DNA from: an uncultured Blastococcus sp.
GTDB lineage: Bacteria > Actinomycetota > Actinomycetes > Mycobacteriales > Antricoccaceae
Direction: 5' to 3'
Assembly (NCBI GenBank): GCA_946221975.1
Contig: CAMIGT010000101.1
Coordinates: forward strand, 1-5,942
Length of the DNA: 5,942 nt
Under the pieces are notes generated by a model. The model worked only from the letters and a program-made list of their open reading frames with translations. It ran no database searches and was not told the origin of the DNA. Of this stretch, positions 1 to 5,942 are shown one piece after another; within the stretch, counting starts at the first letter, position 1; the number at the start of each line of letters is the position of its first letter. The translations under genes were made by a program, and so were the position numbers.

Positions 1-63
1 AAGGAGAACTGGGACGCCGCCGAGCTGAGCGTGCAGGCGCAGCTGCTCTACCTCCGCACCTAG
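1..63 (+). CDS. 3' end of an unidentified upstream gene
   Basis: Frame 1 is open from the window edge to a TAG stop at 61-63 and gives 20 residues ending in QAQLLYLRT. Another + frame is open across the same bases but runs on into the leader without a clear gene end, while the third stops early. The peptide is too short to assign to a family. Its amphipathic, Leu/Ala-rich end fits a C-terminal helix of a cytoplasmic enzyme or regulator, but that is a guess. It lies 160 bases upstream of the oxidoreductase start on the same strand, so it could belong to the same transcription unit or precede a separate promoter. The 5' part lies outside the window. Confidence 0.5.
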   Translation, partial: KENWDAAELSVQAQLLYLRT

Positions 64-89
64 ACGGCATCGGCGTGCGGTGGGATATA

Positions 90-107
90 AGGTGATCTGA
101 ACCACCT
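90..107. promoter_or_regulatory. candidate operator: inverted repeat AGGTG-N8-CACCT
   Basis: AGGTG at 90-94 and CACCT at 103-107 are perfect 5-base inverted repeats separated by 8 bases, inside the leader before the oxidoreductase gene. A TATAAG hexamer at 86-91 that resembles a -10 box touches the left arm, but I see no convincing -35 box upstream of it. The arrangement would suit a dimeric repressor such as a TetR or GntR type protein, but no regulator gene is visible in the window. A 5-base arm can arise by chance. Nothing else recognisable lies in 64-211. Confidence 0.2.
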
Positions 108-211
108 GCCGATACGTGTAAGTGACTGCACACCGAGGCCAGGCCGACTGCGATCCAGCGGCACGGGCTCGGAGCCACGCTCGTCCGCGCGAGACCCGCG
201 CGCCGCTCCCT

Positions 212-216
212 GGAGG
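212..216 (+). promoter_or_regulatory. Shine-Dalgarno GGAGG that decides the oxidoreductase start
   Basis: GGAGG at 212-216 is a strong anti-16S match. It ends 7 bases before the GTG at 224, which is normal spacing, but only 1 base before the in-frame ATG at 218, which is too close for efficient initiation. The far-upstream in-frame GTG at 122 has no comparable purine-rich site. This favours GTG 224 as the start. Confidence 0.7.
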
Positions 217-223
217 TATGACA

Positions 224-3200
224 GTGCCGGAAAATCTCGAATCGAGCCGGGACCTTGAGGTTGTCGACCCGGCATCGCCGCCGCTGAAACCGCGCAAGCT
301 CAGCGACCGCTACGACGTCGAAGACGGCTCGATCTACCTCACCGGCGTGCAGGCGCTCGTGCGGTTCCCGCTGGACATCCGGCGCATGGACGAACGCGCG
401 GGGATGAACACCGCCGTGTTCGTCTCCGGTTACGAAGGTTCGCCGCTGGCCGGTTATGACCTGGAACTGATTCGCCAGCGCAAGCTGCTCGACAAGTACG
501 GCGTCGTCCACCAGCCCGGTCTCAACGAGGAGCTCGCCGCCAACGCGGTCCAGGGCACCCAGCTCGCGCCCGGTCTGAAGTCGGCCAACAAGGAAGGCGT
601 CGTCGGGCTCTGGTACGGCAAGGCGCCCGGGCTCGACCGCGCGACGGACGCGCTGCGGCACTCCGCCCTCGGCGGCACCCACCCCAAGGGCGGCGCGGTC
701 GCGCTCGTCGGTGACGACGCGATCGCCAAGTCCTCGACCGTGCCGTCCGGCTCGGAGATCGCGATGGCCGAGATGGGCATGACGGTGCTCTCGCCCTCGG
801 ACTCCCAGGACATCCTCGACCTCGGCCTGCACGCGGTGGCGCTGTCGCGCTTCTCTGGACTATGGACCGGGCTGAAGATCGCCACCAACGTCGCCGACGG
901 CGCGGGCTCGGCTCAGGTCAGCCCCGACCGCATCAAGGTCGTCGTCCCGGACAACACCTTCGACGGCGTGCCCTACGTGCACGAACCGACCGCGCGGCTG
1001 CTTCCGCCGTACCTGCAGCGCCTTGAGGAGACCCAGCTCGGCGAGCGCCTTGAGCTGGCACGCCGCTACGGCGAAGCCAACGGGCTCAACAAACGCCAGG
1101 GCTCGGTCAACGCCAAGATCGGTATCGTCACGCACGGCATCGCCTACCTCGACGTGATGGAAGGCCTGTCACAGCTGGGAATCGGCGAAGCCGAGCTCGA
1201 CAAGTACGGCATCGCGATCCTCAAGCTCGGAATGGTGCACCCGCTGATCCCGGCCGAGATCGACGACTTCACCCGCGGGCTCGACGAGGTCATCGTGGTC
1301 GAGGAGAAGCGGATCTTCGTCGAGTCGGCGATCAAGGACCTGCTCTACAACGTCGACGATGCGCCAACGGTGGTGGGAAAGTTCGACGACCAGCGTCGCC
1401 CGCTGCTGCGTTCCAACCACGACCTCGGTGCCGACCTGATCGCGATGGCGCTCGCCAAGCGGCTGTCGACGCGGCTCGACATCCCTTCGGTCAATGAGTT
1501 TCTGGCGGCCAAGCTCTCCCCGCCGGTCGAGTCGCCGCGCACCCGCAAGCTGCTGCCGCTGATCCCGCGGACGCCGTACTTCTGCTCCGGCTGCCCGCAC
1601 AACCGCTCGACCGTCGTACCCGCCGGCTCGACCGTCGGCGCGGGCATCGGCTGCCACGCGATGGCCCTGTTCCTGGACGAGGACCGCGTCGGCGACCTGC
1701 TGGGTACGGCGCAGATGGGCGGCGAAGGCGCGCCGTGGATCGGTATCGAGCCGTTCGTCGACGACAAGCACCTCTTCCAGAACATCGGCGACGGTACGTT
1801 CCACCACTCCGGGTCGCTCGCCGTCCGCGCGACGGTCGCGGCTGGCGTCAACGTCACCTACAAGCTGCTCTACAACTCGGCGGTCGCGATGACCGGCGGG
1901 CAGGAGGCAGTCGGTGGGATGACGGTGCCCGAGCTCTGCCAGATGCTGCTGGCTGAGGGCGTGAAGAAGATCGTCGTCACTACAGAGGATCTGGCCGACT
2001 ACAAGGGCGTCAAGCTGCCGAAGGGTGTCGACGTACGGCACCGCGACAAGCTCATCGAGACACAGGAGGAGCTCGCCGCGATCCCGGGCGTCACGGTGCT
2101 CATCCACGACCAGGAGTGCGCGACCGAGCTGCGCCGCAAGCGCAAGCGCAAGATCGTCGAGGAGCCGCCCGAGCGCATCTTCATCAACCAGCGCGTCTGC
2201 GAGGGCTGCGGCGACTGCGGCGACAAGTCCAACTGCCTGTCGGTGCAGCCGGTGGAGACCGAGTTCGGCCGCAAGACGCAGATCCACCAGCCGTCGTGCA
2301 ACAAGGACTACTCGTGCCTGGATGGCGACTGCCCGTCGTTCATCTCGATTATCCCTGGCGTGCAGGCAAAGGAGCACAAGATCGTCGCTCCGCCGATCGA
2401 GGCAAGCGAGTTGCCCGACCCGCAGGTCAACGTGCCGGAGGAGGAGTTCTCGATCCGGTTCCTGGGCATCGGCGGCACCGGCATCGTGACGGTGTCGGCG
2501 ATCGTGGCGCAGGCCGGCATCATCGCCGGGCGCTATGTGCGCACGCTCGACCAGCTGGGGCTCGCCCAGAAGGGCGGCGCGGTCATCTCGGACATCAAGA
2601 TCGGCGCCGAGCCGATCGACGCGGCCAACAAGATCTCCAAGGGCGCCTGCGATCTCTACATCGTGTGCGACCTGCTGGTCGGCGCGACCGACGGCAACCT
2701 GGAGATCACCAGCCCGGACAAGACGATCGCGGTCATCAACAAGGCGCACACGCCGACCGGGGCGATGGTCGCTGACACCGGCGTACTCTTCCCGGGCGAC
2801 GACGCGACCGTGGGCAAGATCAACGACGCGACGCGCGCCGCTAACAACACCGTCGTCGACGCGCGGCTCGCGACGCTCGGGCTGTTCGGTGACGACCAGT
2901 TCGCCAACGTCTTCATGGTGGGCGTGGCCTTCCAGGCCGGCGCGCTGCCGATCCCGGCCGACGCCATCGAAGAGGCGATCCGGCTCAACGGGGTCGCGGT
3001 CGACATGAACATCCAGGCCTTCCGCCGCGGCCGGCAGCTCGTCAGCGACCGCGTCGCCATCAACGAGGCCGTCGACGCACTGGGTCTGGACCACCTGCGC
3101 CCGGCCAAGGCGGAGGAGTTCACGCCGTCCAACGCGGCGGTCGCGCTGGTGCGCAAGCTCGGTGGCGCACCCGACTCGGAGCTGCGGCGCCTGGTGACGC

Positions 3201-3820
3201 TGCGGGCGAGCGAGCTCGAGGCCTACCAGAACAAGGCCTACGCCAAGGAATACGTCGAGTACGTCGAGAAGGTCCGCGCCGCCGAGGAGCAGTTCGGCTC
3301 CGAGGAGCTCGCCGAAAACGTCGCGCGCTACCTGTTCAAGCTGATGGCCTACAAGGACGAGTACGAGGTCGCCCGGCTGTCGCTGGATGCCAAGCTCGCG
3401 CACGACATCAAGGCGACGTTCGGCGAGGATGCGTCGTACTCGTTCCGGCTGCACCCGCCGATGCTGCGGGCGCTGGGCATGGACTCGAAGATCTCGATCC
3501 CGGCCGGCGTGGGGCACAAGGCATTCCAGGCGCTCTATGCGATGCGGCGGCTGCGCGGCACCAAGCTCGACCCGTTTGGCATGGCGCACGTGCGTCGTGT
3601 CGAGCGTGAGCTGATCGGGCAGTACCGCGCCGAGATCGACGGTGTGCTGCGCGACCTGCGAGCCGGAAACCATCCGGTCGCGGTGCAGATCGCTGCCCTC
3701 CCGGACATCATCCGCGGGTACGAGGAGATCAAGCTCGGCAACGTCGAGAAGTACCGCGAGCAGCTTGCCGCAATGAAGAAGAACTTCGCAGCCAGCGGCA
3801 CTCCGGTCGCCGCCGACTAG
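224..3820 (+). CDS. Fused indolepyruvate-type 2-oxoacid:ferredoxin oxidoreductase
   Basis: This is a single-chain 2-oxoacid:ferredoxin oxidoreductase of 1198 residues. Family members oxidatively decarboxylate arylpyruvates such as indolepyruvate or phenylpyruvate to the aryl-acetyl-CoA, passing electrons to ferredoxin in the cytoplasm. Numbering is from GTG 224. An N-terminal oxidoreductase domain carries GYEGSPLAG (69-77). A transketolase-C-like region follows at about 295-380. The thiamine-diphosphate domain has CSGCPH (454-459), GIGC (474-477), GDGTF (522-526) and, 27 residues on, YNSAVAMTGGQ (550-560), which fits the GDG-X(25-30)-N cofactor motif. An iron-sulfur insert has Cys 659, 662, 665, 671, 692, 698 and 703. 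The gamma-type domain begins at GIGGTG (748-753) and contains RTLDQLGLAQKGG (773-785). A helix-rich C-terminal domain of poorly known role spans about 988-1198. The order matches IorA then IorB fused, plus the extra tail typical of the long form. The frame is intact. Substrate is inferred from family only; another branched or aromatic 2-oxo acid is possible. A longer start at 122 is open but lacks a ribosome site. Confidence 0.93.
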   Translation: MPENLESSRDLEVVDPASPPLKPRKLSDRYDVEDGSIYLTGVQALVRFPLDIRRMDERAGMNTAVFVSGYEGSPLAGYDLELIRQRKLLDKYGVVHQPGLNEELAANAVQGTQLAPGLKSANKEGVVGLWYGKAPGLDRATDALRHSALGGTHPKGGAVALVGDDAIAKSSTVPSGSEIAMAEMGMTVLSPSDSQDILDLGLHAVALSRFSGLWTGLKIATNVADGAGSAQVSPDRIKVVVPDNTFDGVPYVHEPTARLLPPYLQRLEETQLGERLELARRYGEANGLNKRQGSVNAKIGIVTHGIAYLDVMEGLSQLGIGEAELDKYGIAILKLGMVHPLIPAEIDDFTRGLDEVIVVEEKRIFVESAIKDLLYNVDDAPTVVGKFDDQRRPLLRSNHDLGADLIAMALAKRLSTRLDIPSVNEFLAAKLSPPVESPRTRKLLPLIPRTPYFCSGCPHNRSTVVPAGSTVGAGIGCHAMALFLDEDRVGDLLGTAQMGGEGAPWIGIEPFVDDKHLFQNIGDGTFHHSGSLAVRATVAAGVNVTYKLLYNSAVAMTGGQEAVGGMTVPELCQMLLAEGVKKIVVTTEDLADYKGVKLPKGVDVRHRDKLIETQEELAAIPGVTVLIHDQECATELRRKRKRKIVEEPPERIFINQRVCEGCGDCGDKSNCLSVQPVETEFGRKTQIHQPSCNKDYSCLDGDCPSFISIIPGVQAKEHKIVAPPIEASELPDPQVNVPEEEFSIRFLGIGGTGIVTVSAIVAQAGIIAGRYVRTLDQLGLAQKGGAVISDIKIGAEPIDAANKISKGACDLYIVCDLLVGATDGNLEITSPDKTIAVINKAHTPTGAMVADTGVLFPGDDATVGKINDATRAANNTVVDARLATLGLFGDDQFANVFMVGVAFQAGALPIPADAIEEAIRLNGVAVDMNIQAFRRGRQLVSDRVAINEAVDALGLDHLRPAKAEEFTPSNAAVALVRKLGGAPDSELRRLVTLRASELEAYQNKAYAKEYVEYVEKVRAAEEQFGSEELAENVARYLFKLMAYKDEYEVARLSLDAKLAHDIKATFGEDASYSFRLHPPMLRALGMDSKISIPAGVGHKAFQALYAMRRLRGTKLDPFGMAHVRRVERELIGQYRAEIDGVLRDLRAGNHPVAVQIAALPDIIRGYEEIKLGNVEKYREQLAAMKKNFAASGTPVAAD

Positions 3821-3870
3821 CGTCGGGGTGAGATGGGACCTACGGCTACCGGCTCGGGCGCAGGCGACGA

Positions 3871-4484
3871 GTGACAAACCACGCGTCGTTCTGGGAGAAC
3901 GCGGCCGCACACCCTGAGCGAGCCGCGCTGATCACTGGGGCCGGGCGGGTGGTCACCTTCGGCGAGCTGGCCAGCCAGGCGAACCGGCTGGCGACCGGCT
4001 TGCGCCAGCGTGGGATCGGTGTCGGCGACACCATCGCGATGATGGCCGCGAATCTTCCGGAGTCACTTCGCGGTGCAGCTCGCGGCCTTGCAGTCCGGCA
4101 TCGTGCTCGCGCTGGTCAACCGGCACCTCACCGAGTCGGAGGCCGCGCATATCCTGGCCGATTCGCAGGCGCAGCTGCTCATCGCGGACGACCGCACCGG
4201 TGCCGCGGCCGCCGCCGCAGCAGCTCGCGCGGGGCTGGATGCAGGTGCCCGGTTCGCGATCGACGGTGACAGCGGCTTCACCGACTGGCGCGAGCTGTGG
4301 GGCGCGGACGAACCGCCCACCGACCGCACGGCGGGCTCGTTGCTGCTCTACAGCTCGGGCACGACGGGTGTGCCGAAAGGCATCCGTACGCCGTCGAGCG
4401 GGCGCAGCCCGGAGCAGGAAGACCACCGGCTGCTCGAGGGCCTTGCGGCGTACGACGTGAAACACGACGGAGTGGCGTCCCGCA
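3871..4484 (+). pseudogene. Broken AMP-forming acyl-CoA synthetase (FadD-like), frameshifted and truncated
   Basis: The N-terminal part of an ANL-superfamily acyl-CoA synthetase, which would activate a carboxylic acid through an acyl-adenylate. The GTG start at 3871 has a weak AGG six bases upstream and lies 50 bases after the oxidoreductase stop, suggesting an operon. Frame 1 reads as a typical N-terminus (VVTFGELASQANRLATGLRQ, then MMAANLPE, residue 64), then degenerates. Skipping the T at 4063 restores family sequence in the next frame (HFAVQLAALQSG). That frame runs to the ATP/phosphate-binding motif YSSGTTGVPKGIR at restored residues 160-172, and on to about HDGV near 4473. A stop at 4493-4495 lies within the end of the insertion sequence. 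About 205 residues remain of a usual 500 or more. The remaining adenylation motifs and the C-terminal lid domain are missing, so it cannot be active. A sequencing error could explain the frameshift but not the truncation. Substrate unknown. Confidence 0.85.
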
Positions 4485-4499
4485 TAGTGGTGTAACTGC
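4485..4499 (+). repeat. Left outer terminal inverted repeat of the IS256-family element
   Basis: tagtggtgtaactgc pairs with the reverse complement of 5860-5874 at 14 of 15 positions, the mismatch being at 4497. The stop codon (TAA 4493-4495) that closes the truncated synthetase frame lies within this repeat. Confidence 0.8.
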
Positions 4500-4539
4500 T
4501 CGGTGGTCGGCCTCGTCGTGAACGTGGGCGCGGTCACCG

Positions 4540-4551
4540 TGTGATCCTTCG
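4540..4551 (+). repeat. Left inner (subterminal) inverted repeat of the element
   Basis: tgtgatccttcg is the exact reverse complement of 5846-5857, 12 of 12 bases. It lies 40 bases inside the left outer repeat and may be a second transposase-binding site or the older functional end. A small palindrome CGGTcACCG sits immediately before it at 4531-4539. Confidence 0.75.
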
Positions 4552-4577
4552 AGGAATCTCCTACAACCCTCTCGAAT

Positions 4578-4581
4578 GGAG
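4578..4581 (+). promoter_or_regulatory. Shine-Dalgarno GGAG of the transposase
   Basis: GGAG ends 8 bases before the ATG at 4590, the expected spacing, and supports that start codon. Confidence 0.65.
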
Positions 4582-4589
4582 TCATCACG

Positions 4590-5837
4590 ATGACCGCTCC
4601 TCACATTGTCGACCCTGCTGGCCTGCTCGGTGAAGCCCTCGCTGAGGCGTCGCCGGATCTGATGCGGCAGCTGCTGCAGACGATGATCAACGCGCTGCTG
4701 TCCGCGGACGCAGACGCCGTCTGCGGCGCCGAATGGGGCAAGCCCAGCCCCGACCGGGTGACGCAGCGCAACGGCTACCGGCACCGCGAGCTGGACACCC
4801 GTGTCGGCACGATCGACGTCGCCGTCCCCAAGCTCAGGAAGGGCACCTACTTCCCGGAATGGCTGCTCGAGCGCCGCAAGCGCGCCGAGGCCGCGCTGAT
4901 CACCGTCGTCGCCGACTGCTACCTCGCCGGCGTCTCCACCCGCCGGATGGACAAGCTGGTCAAGACGCTCGGCATCGACTCGCTGTCCAAATCGCAGGTG
5001 TCCCGCATGGCCGCGGATCTCGACGAGCACGTCGACCAGTTCCGCCACCGTCCGCTCGGGGATGCCGGGCCGTTCACGTTCGTCGCCGCCGACGCCCTGA
5101 CGATGAAGGTCCGCGAAGGCGGCCGCGTGATCAACGCCGTCGTCCTCGTCGCCACGGGTGTCAACGCGGACGGGCGCCGGGAGGTCCTGGGCATGCGCGT
5201 CGCGACCAGCGAGACCGCCTCGGCCTGGAACCAGTTCTTCGCCGACCTCGTCGCCCGCGGTCTCACCGGCGTCCGCCTCGTCACCTCCGACGCCCACCAG
5301 GGTCTGGTCGAGGCGATCGCGGCGAACCTGCCCGGAGCGGCCTGGCAGCGCTGCCGCACCCACTACTCGGCGAACCTGATGTCCGTCACCCCGAAGTCCC
5401 TCTGGCCCGCGGTCAAGGCGATGCTGCACTCCGTCTACGACCAGCCCGACAAGGACGCCGTCAACGCCCAGTTCGACCGGCTCCTCGACTACGTCGAAGA
5501 CAAGCTCCCCGACGCGTTCGAGCACCTCGACACCGCGCGGGCGGACATCCTCGCGTTCACCGAGTTCCCCGAAGGCCTCTGGTCGCAGATCTGGTCCAAC
5601 AACCCCAACGAGCGACTCAACCGCGAGATCCGCCGCCGCACCGACAGCGTCGGCATCTTCCCCAACCGCGACGCCATCGTCCGCCTCGTCGGCGCCGTCC
5701 TCGCCGAACAGACCGACGAATGGGCCGAAGGCCGCCGCTACCTCGGCCTCGACATCCTCACCAAGTCCCGCCTGCGCCTGCTTCCCGACACCGGCCCCGA
5801 GGAGGTGACCGACAGCATCCTCGAACTCAGCGCCTGA
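4590..5837 (+). CDS. IS256-family (Mutator-type) DDE transposase
   Basis: An intact transposase of 415 residues that would cut and join the ends of its own element. The N-terminal part resembles the family's DNA-binding region, with the typical RNGYRHRELDTRVGTIDVAVPK segment beginning at about residue 60. The catalytic triad is visible: D168 in VAADALTMKV, D234 in VTSDAHQG, and E341 in NPNERLNREIRRRTDS. The spacing is close to that of the IS256 prototype. The family signature WQRCRTH with C255 and H258 lies between the second Asp and the Glu, followed by the FPN segment. No frameshift or internal stop is seen. The length is slightly above the prototype's roughly 390 residues. The gene fills most of the element and its TGA stop ends 8 bases before the inner right repeat. 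Expression probably depends on a promoter in the left end or on read-through from the oxidoreductase transcript. Confidence 0.96.
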   Translation: MTAPHIVDPAGLLGEALAEASPDLMRQLLQTMINALLSADADAVCGAEWGKPSPDRVTQRNGYRHRELDTRVGTIDVAVPKLRKGTYFPEWLLERRKRAEAALITVVADCYLAGVSTRRMDKLVKTLGIDSLSKSQVSRMAADLDEHVDQFRHRPLGDAGPFTFVAADALTMKVREGGRVINAVVLVATGVNADGRREVLGMRVATSETASAWNQFFADLVARGLTGVRLVTSDAHQGLVEAIAANLPGAAWQRCRTHYSANLMSVTPKSLWPAVKAMLHSVYDQPDKDAVNAQFDRLLDYVEDKLPDAFEHLDTARADILAFTEFPEGLWSQIWSNNPNERLNREIRRRTDSVGIFPNRDAIVRLVGAVLAEQTDEWAEGRRYLGLDILTKSRLRLLPDTGPEEVTDSILELSA

Positions 5838-5845
5838 CCCAGCAC

Positions 5846-5857
5846 CGAAGGATCACA
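5846..5857 (-). repeat. Right inner (subterminal) inverted repeat of the element
   Basis: cgaaggatcaca is the exact inverse of 4540-4551. Here only 2 bases separate it from the outer repeat, against 40 at the left end. Confidence 0.75.
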
Positions 5858-5859
5858 AG

Positions 5860-5874
5860 GCGGTTACACCACTA
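5860..5874 (-). repeat. Right outer terminal inverted repeat of the IS256-family element
   Basis: gcggttacaccacta is the inverse of 4485-4499 with one mismatch. It marks the probable right tip of the element. Confidence 0.8.
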
Positions 5875-5942
5875 CCGGGGACTTGACCCGGGGAGCTCCC
5901 TGAGCTCGGCTGCTGGTCCTGAGATTCGCTGCTCGATGCGGC
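5875..5942. other. Right flank of the element: hairpin and palindrome, no gene recognised
   Basis: The 68 bases after the element contain a possible hairpin, CCGGG-GACTTGA-CCCGG (5875-5891), directly followed by the perfect 10-base palindrome gggagctccc (5891-5900). No run of T follows, so a classical intrinsic terminator is not supported. Two of the three + frames hit early stops, and I see no continuation of the acyl-CoA synthetase. Part of this region could belong to the element if its tip extends to 5882. Confidence 0.4.

Larger units (their letters stand above)
4485..5874 (+). mobile_element. IS256-family insertion sequence, about 1.39 kb
   Basis: The element is bounded by a 15-base inverted repeat (tagtggtgtaactgc at 4485-4499; reverse complement of 5860-5874) that matches at 14 of 15 positions, and encloses one transposase gene. 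The size fits the family, usually about 1.3-1.5 kb. If three mismatched bases are tolerated, a GTCCC match extends the repeat outwards to 4477 and 5882, so the exact tips are uncertain by about 8 bases. The bases next to either choice of tip show no 8-9 base direct repeat, although the family normally makes one. The element interrupts the acyl-CoA synthetase gene, and the far side does not resume it. The transposase frame is intact, so the element may still be mobile. Confidence 0.82.

Noticed and set aside
2025..3008. Several + strand frames within the oxidoreductase rich in Ser, Arg and Thr
   Set aside because: Low-complexity composition and full overlap with the conserved gene show they are out-of-frame readings.
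3821..3870. Terminator between the oxidoreductase and the synthetase
   Set aside because: No stable GC-rich stem followed by a T run is present in the 50-base gap.
1169..3910. A 913-codon open frame on the - strand opposite the oxidoreductase
   Set aside because: It is rich in Arg, Val, Asp and Leu with no recognisable domain, and lies opposite a gene with clear catalytic motifs. Long antisense frames are expected from the third-position GC bias.
4198..4235. GCC/GCA-rich run that might be a repeat or hairpin region
   Set aside because: In the restored synthetase frame it encodes an alanine-rich helix (GAAAAAAAARAGLDAG), ordinary in GC-rich genomes.
4496..4589. Possible small gene or RNA between the left end and the transposase
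   Set aside because: There is no frame with a convincing start and ribosome site. The segment is explained by the element's end repeats and transposase leader.
4278..5525. A 415-codon open frame on the - strand across the synthetase remnant and the transposase
   Set aside because: It crosses the boundary of the insertion sequence, so it cannot be an inherited gene, and it mirrors the transposase codons. It is a compositional shadow.
1..5942. CRISPR array, tRNA, rRNA, toxin-antitoxin pair or phage module
   Set aside because: No spaced direct repeats, cloverleaf, rRNA-like stretch or small paired genes were seen on either strand.

Overview
The window looks like chromosomal DNA from a high-GC actinobacterium. 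The codons strongly favour G or C in the third position, GTG starts occur, and the large gene is a single-chain indolepyruvate:ferredoxin oxidoreductase-type protein of a kind common in aerobic Actinobacteria and some Proteobacteria. Genus cannot be fixed from this sequence. All real genes are on the + strand.

Layout: (1) Positions 1-63 hold the last 20 codons of an unidentified gene. (2) Positions 64-223 are a short intergenic leader with a small inverted repeat and a GGAGG ribosome binding site. (3) Positions 224-3820 hold an intact fused 2-oxoacid (indolepyruvate-type) ferredoxin oxidoreductase of 1198 residues. It has a thiamine-diphosphate half, a cysteine-rich iron-sulfur insert, a gamma-type domain and a C-terminal helical domain. 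(4) Fifty bases later, at 3871, an AMP-forming acyl-CoA synthetase gene begins. It is a pseudogene: one extra base near 4063 shifts the frame, and the gene is cut off shortly after its ATP-binding motif. (5) What cuts it is an IS256-family insertion sequence, about 4485-5874, with an intact 415-residue DDE transposase and recognisable but unusual ends. (6) The last 68 bases, beyond the element, do not continue the synthetase gene.

How the parts relate: the oxidoreductase and the synthetase would both make acyl-CoA thioesters, from 2-oxo acids and from free carboxylic acids respectively. Their close same-strand spacing suggests they once formed an operon for aromatic amino acid or aryl/acyl acid catabolism. 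Only the oxidoreductase is still intact. The absence of a visible target duplication and of the rest of the synthetase on the far side suggests a deletion or recombination at the element.

I found no sign of a new defence system, CRISPR array, RNA gene or other undescribed system. The most informative points are the doubly damaged synthetase, the missing far half of that gene, the nested asymmetric ends of the insertion sequence, and the start-codon and cysteine layout of the oxidoreductase.
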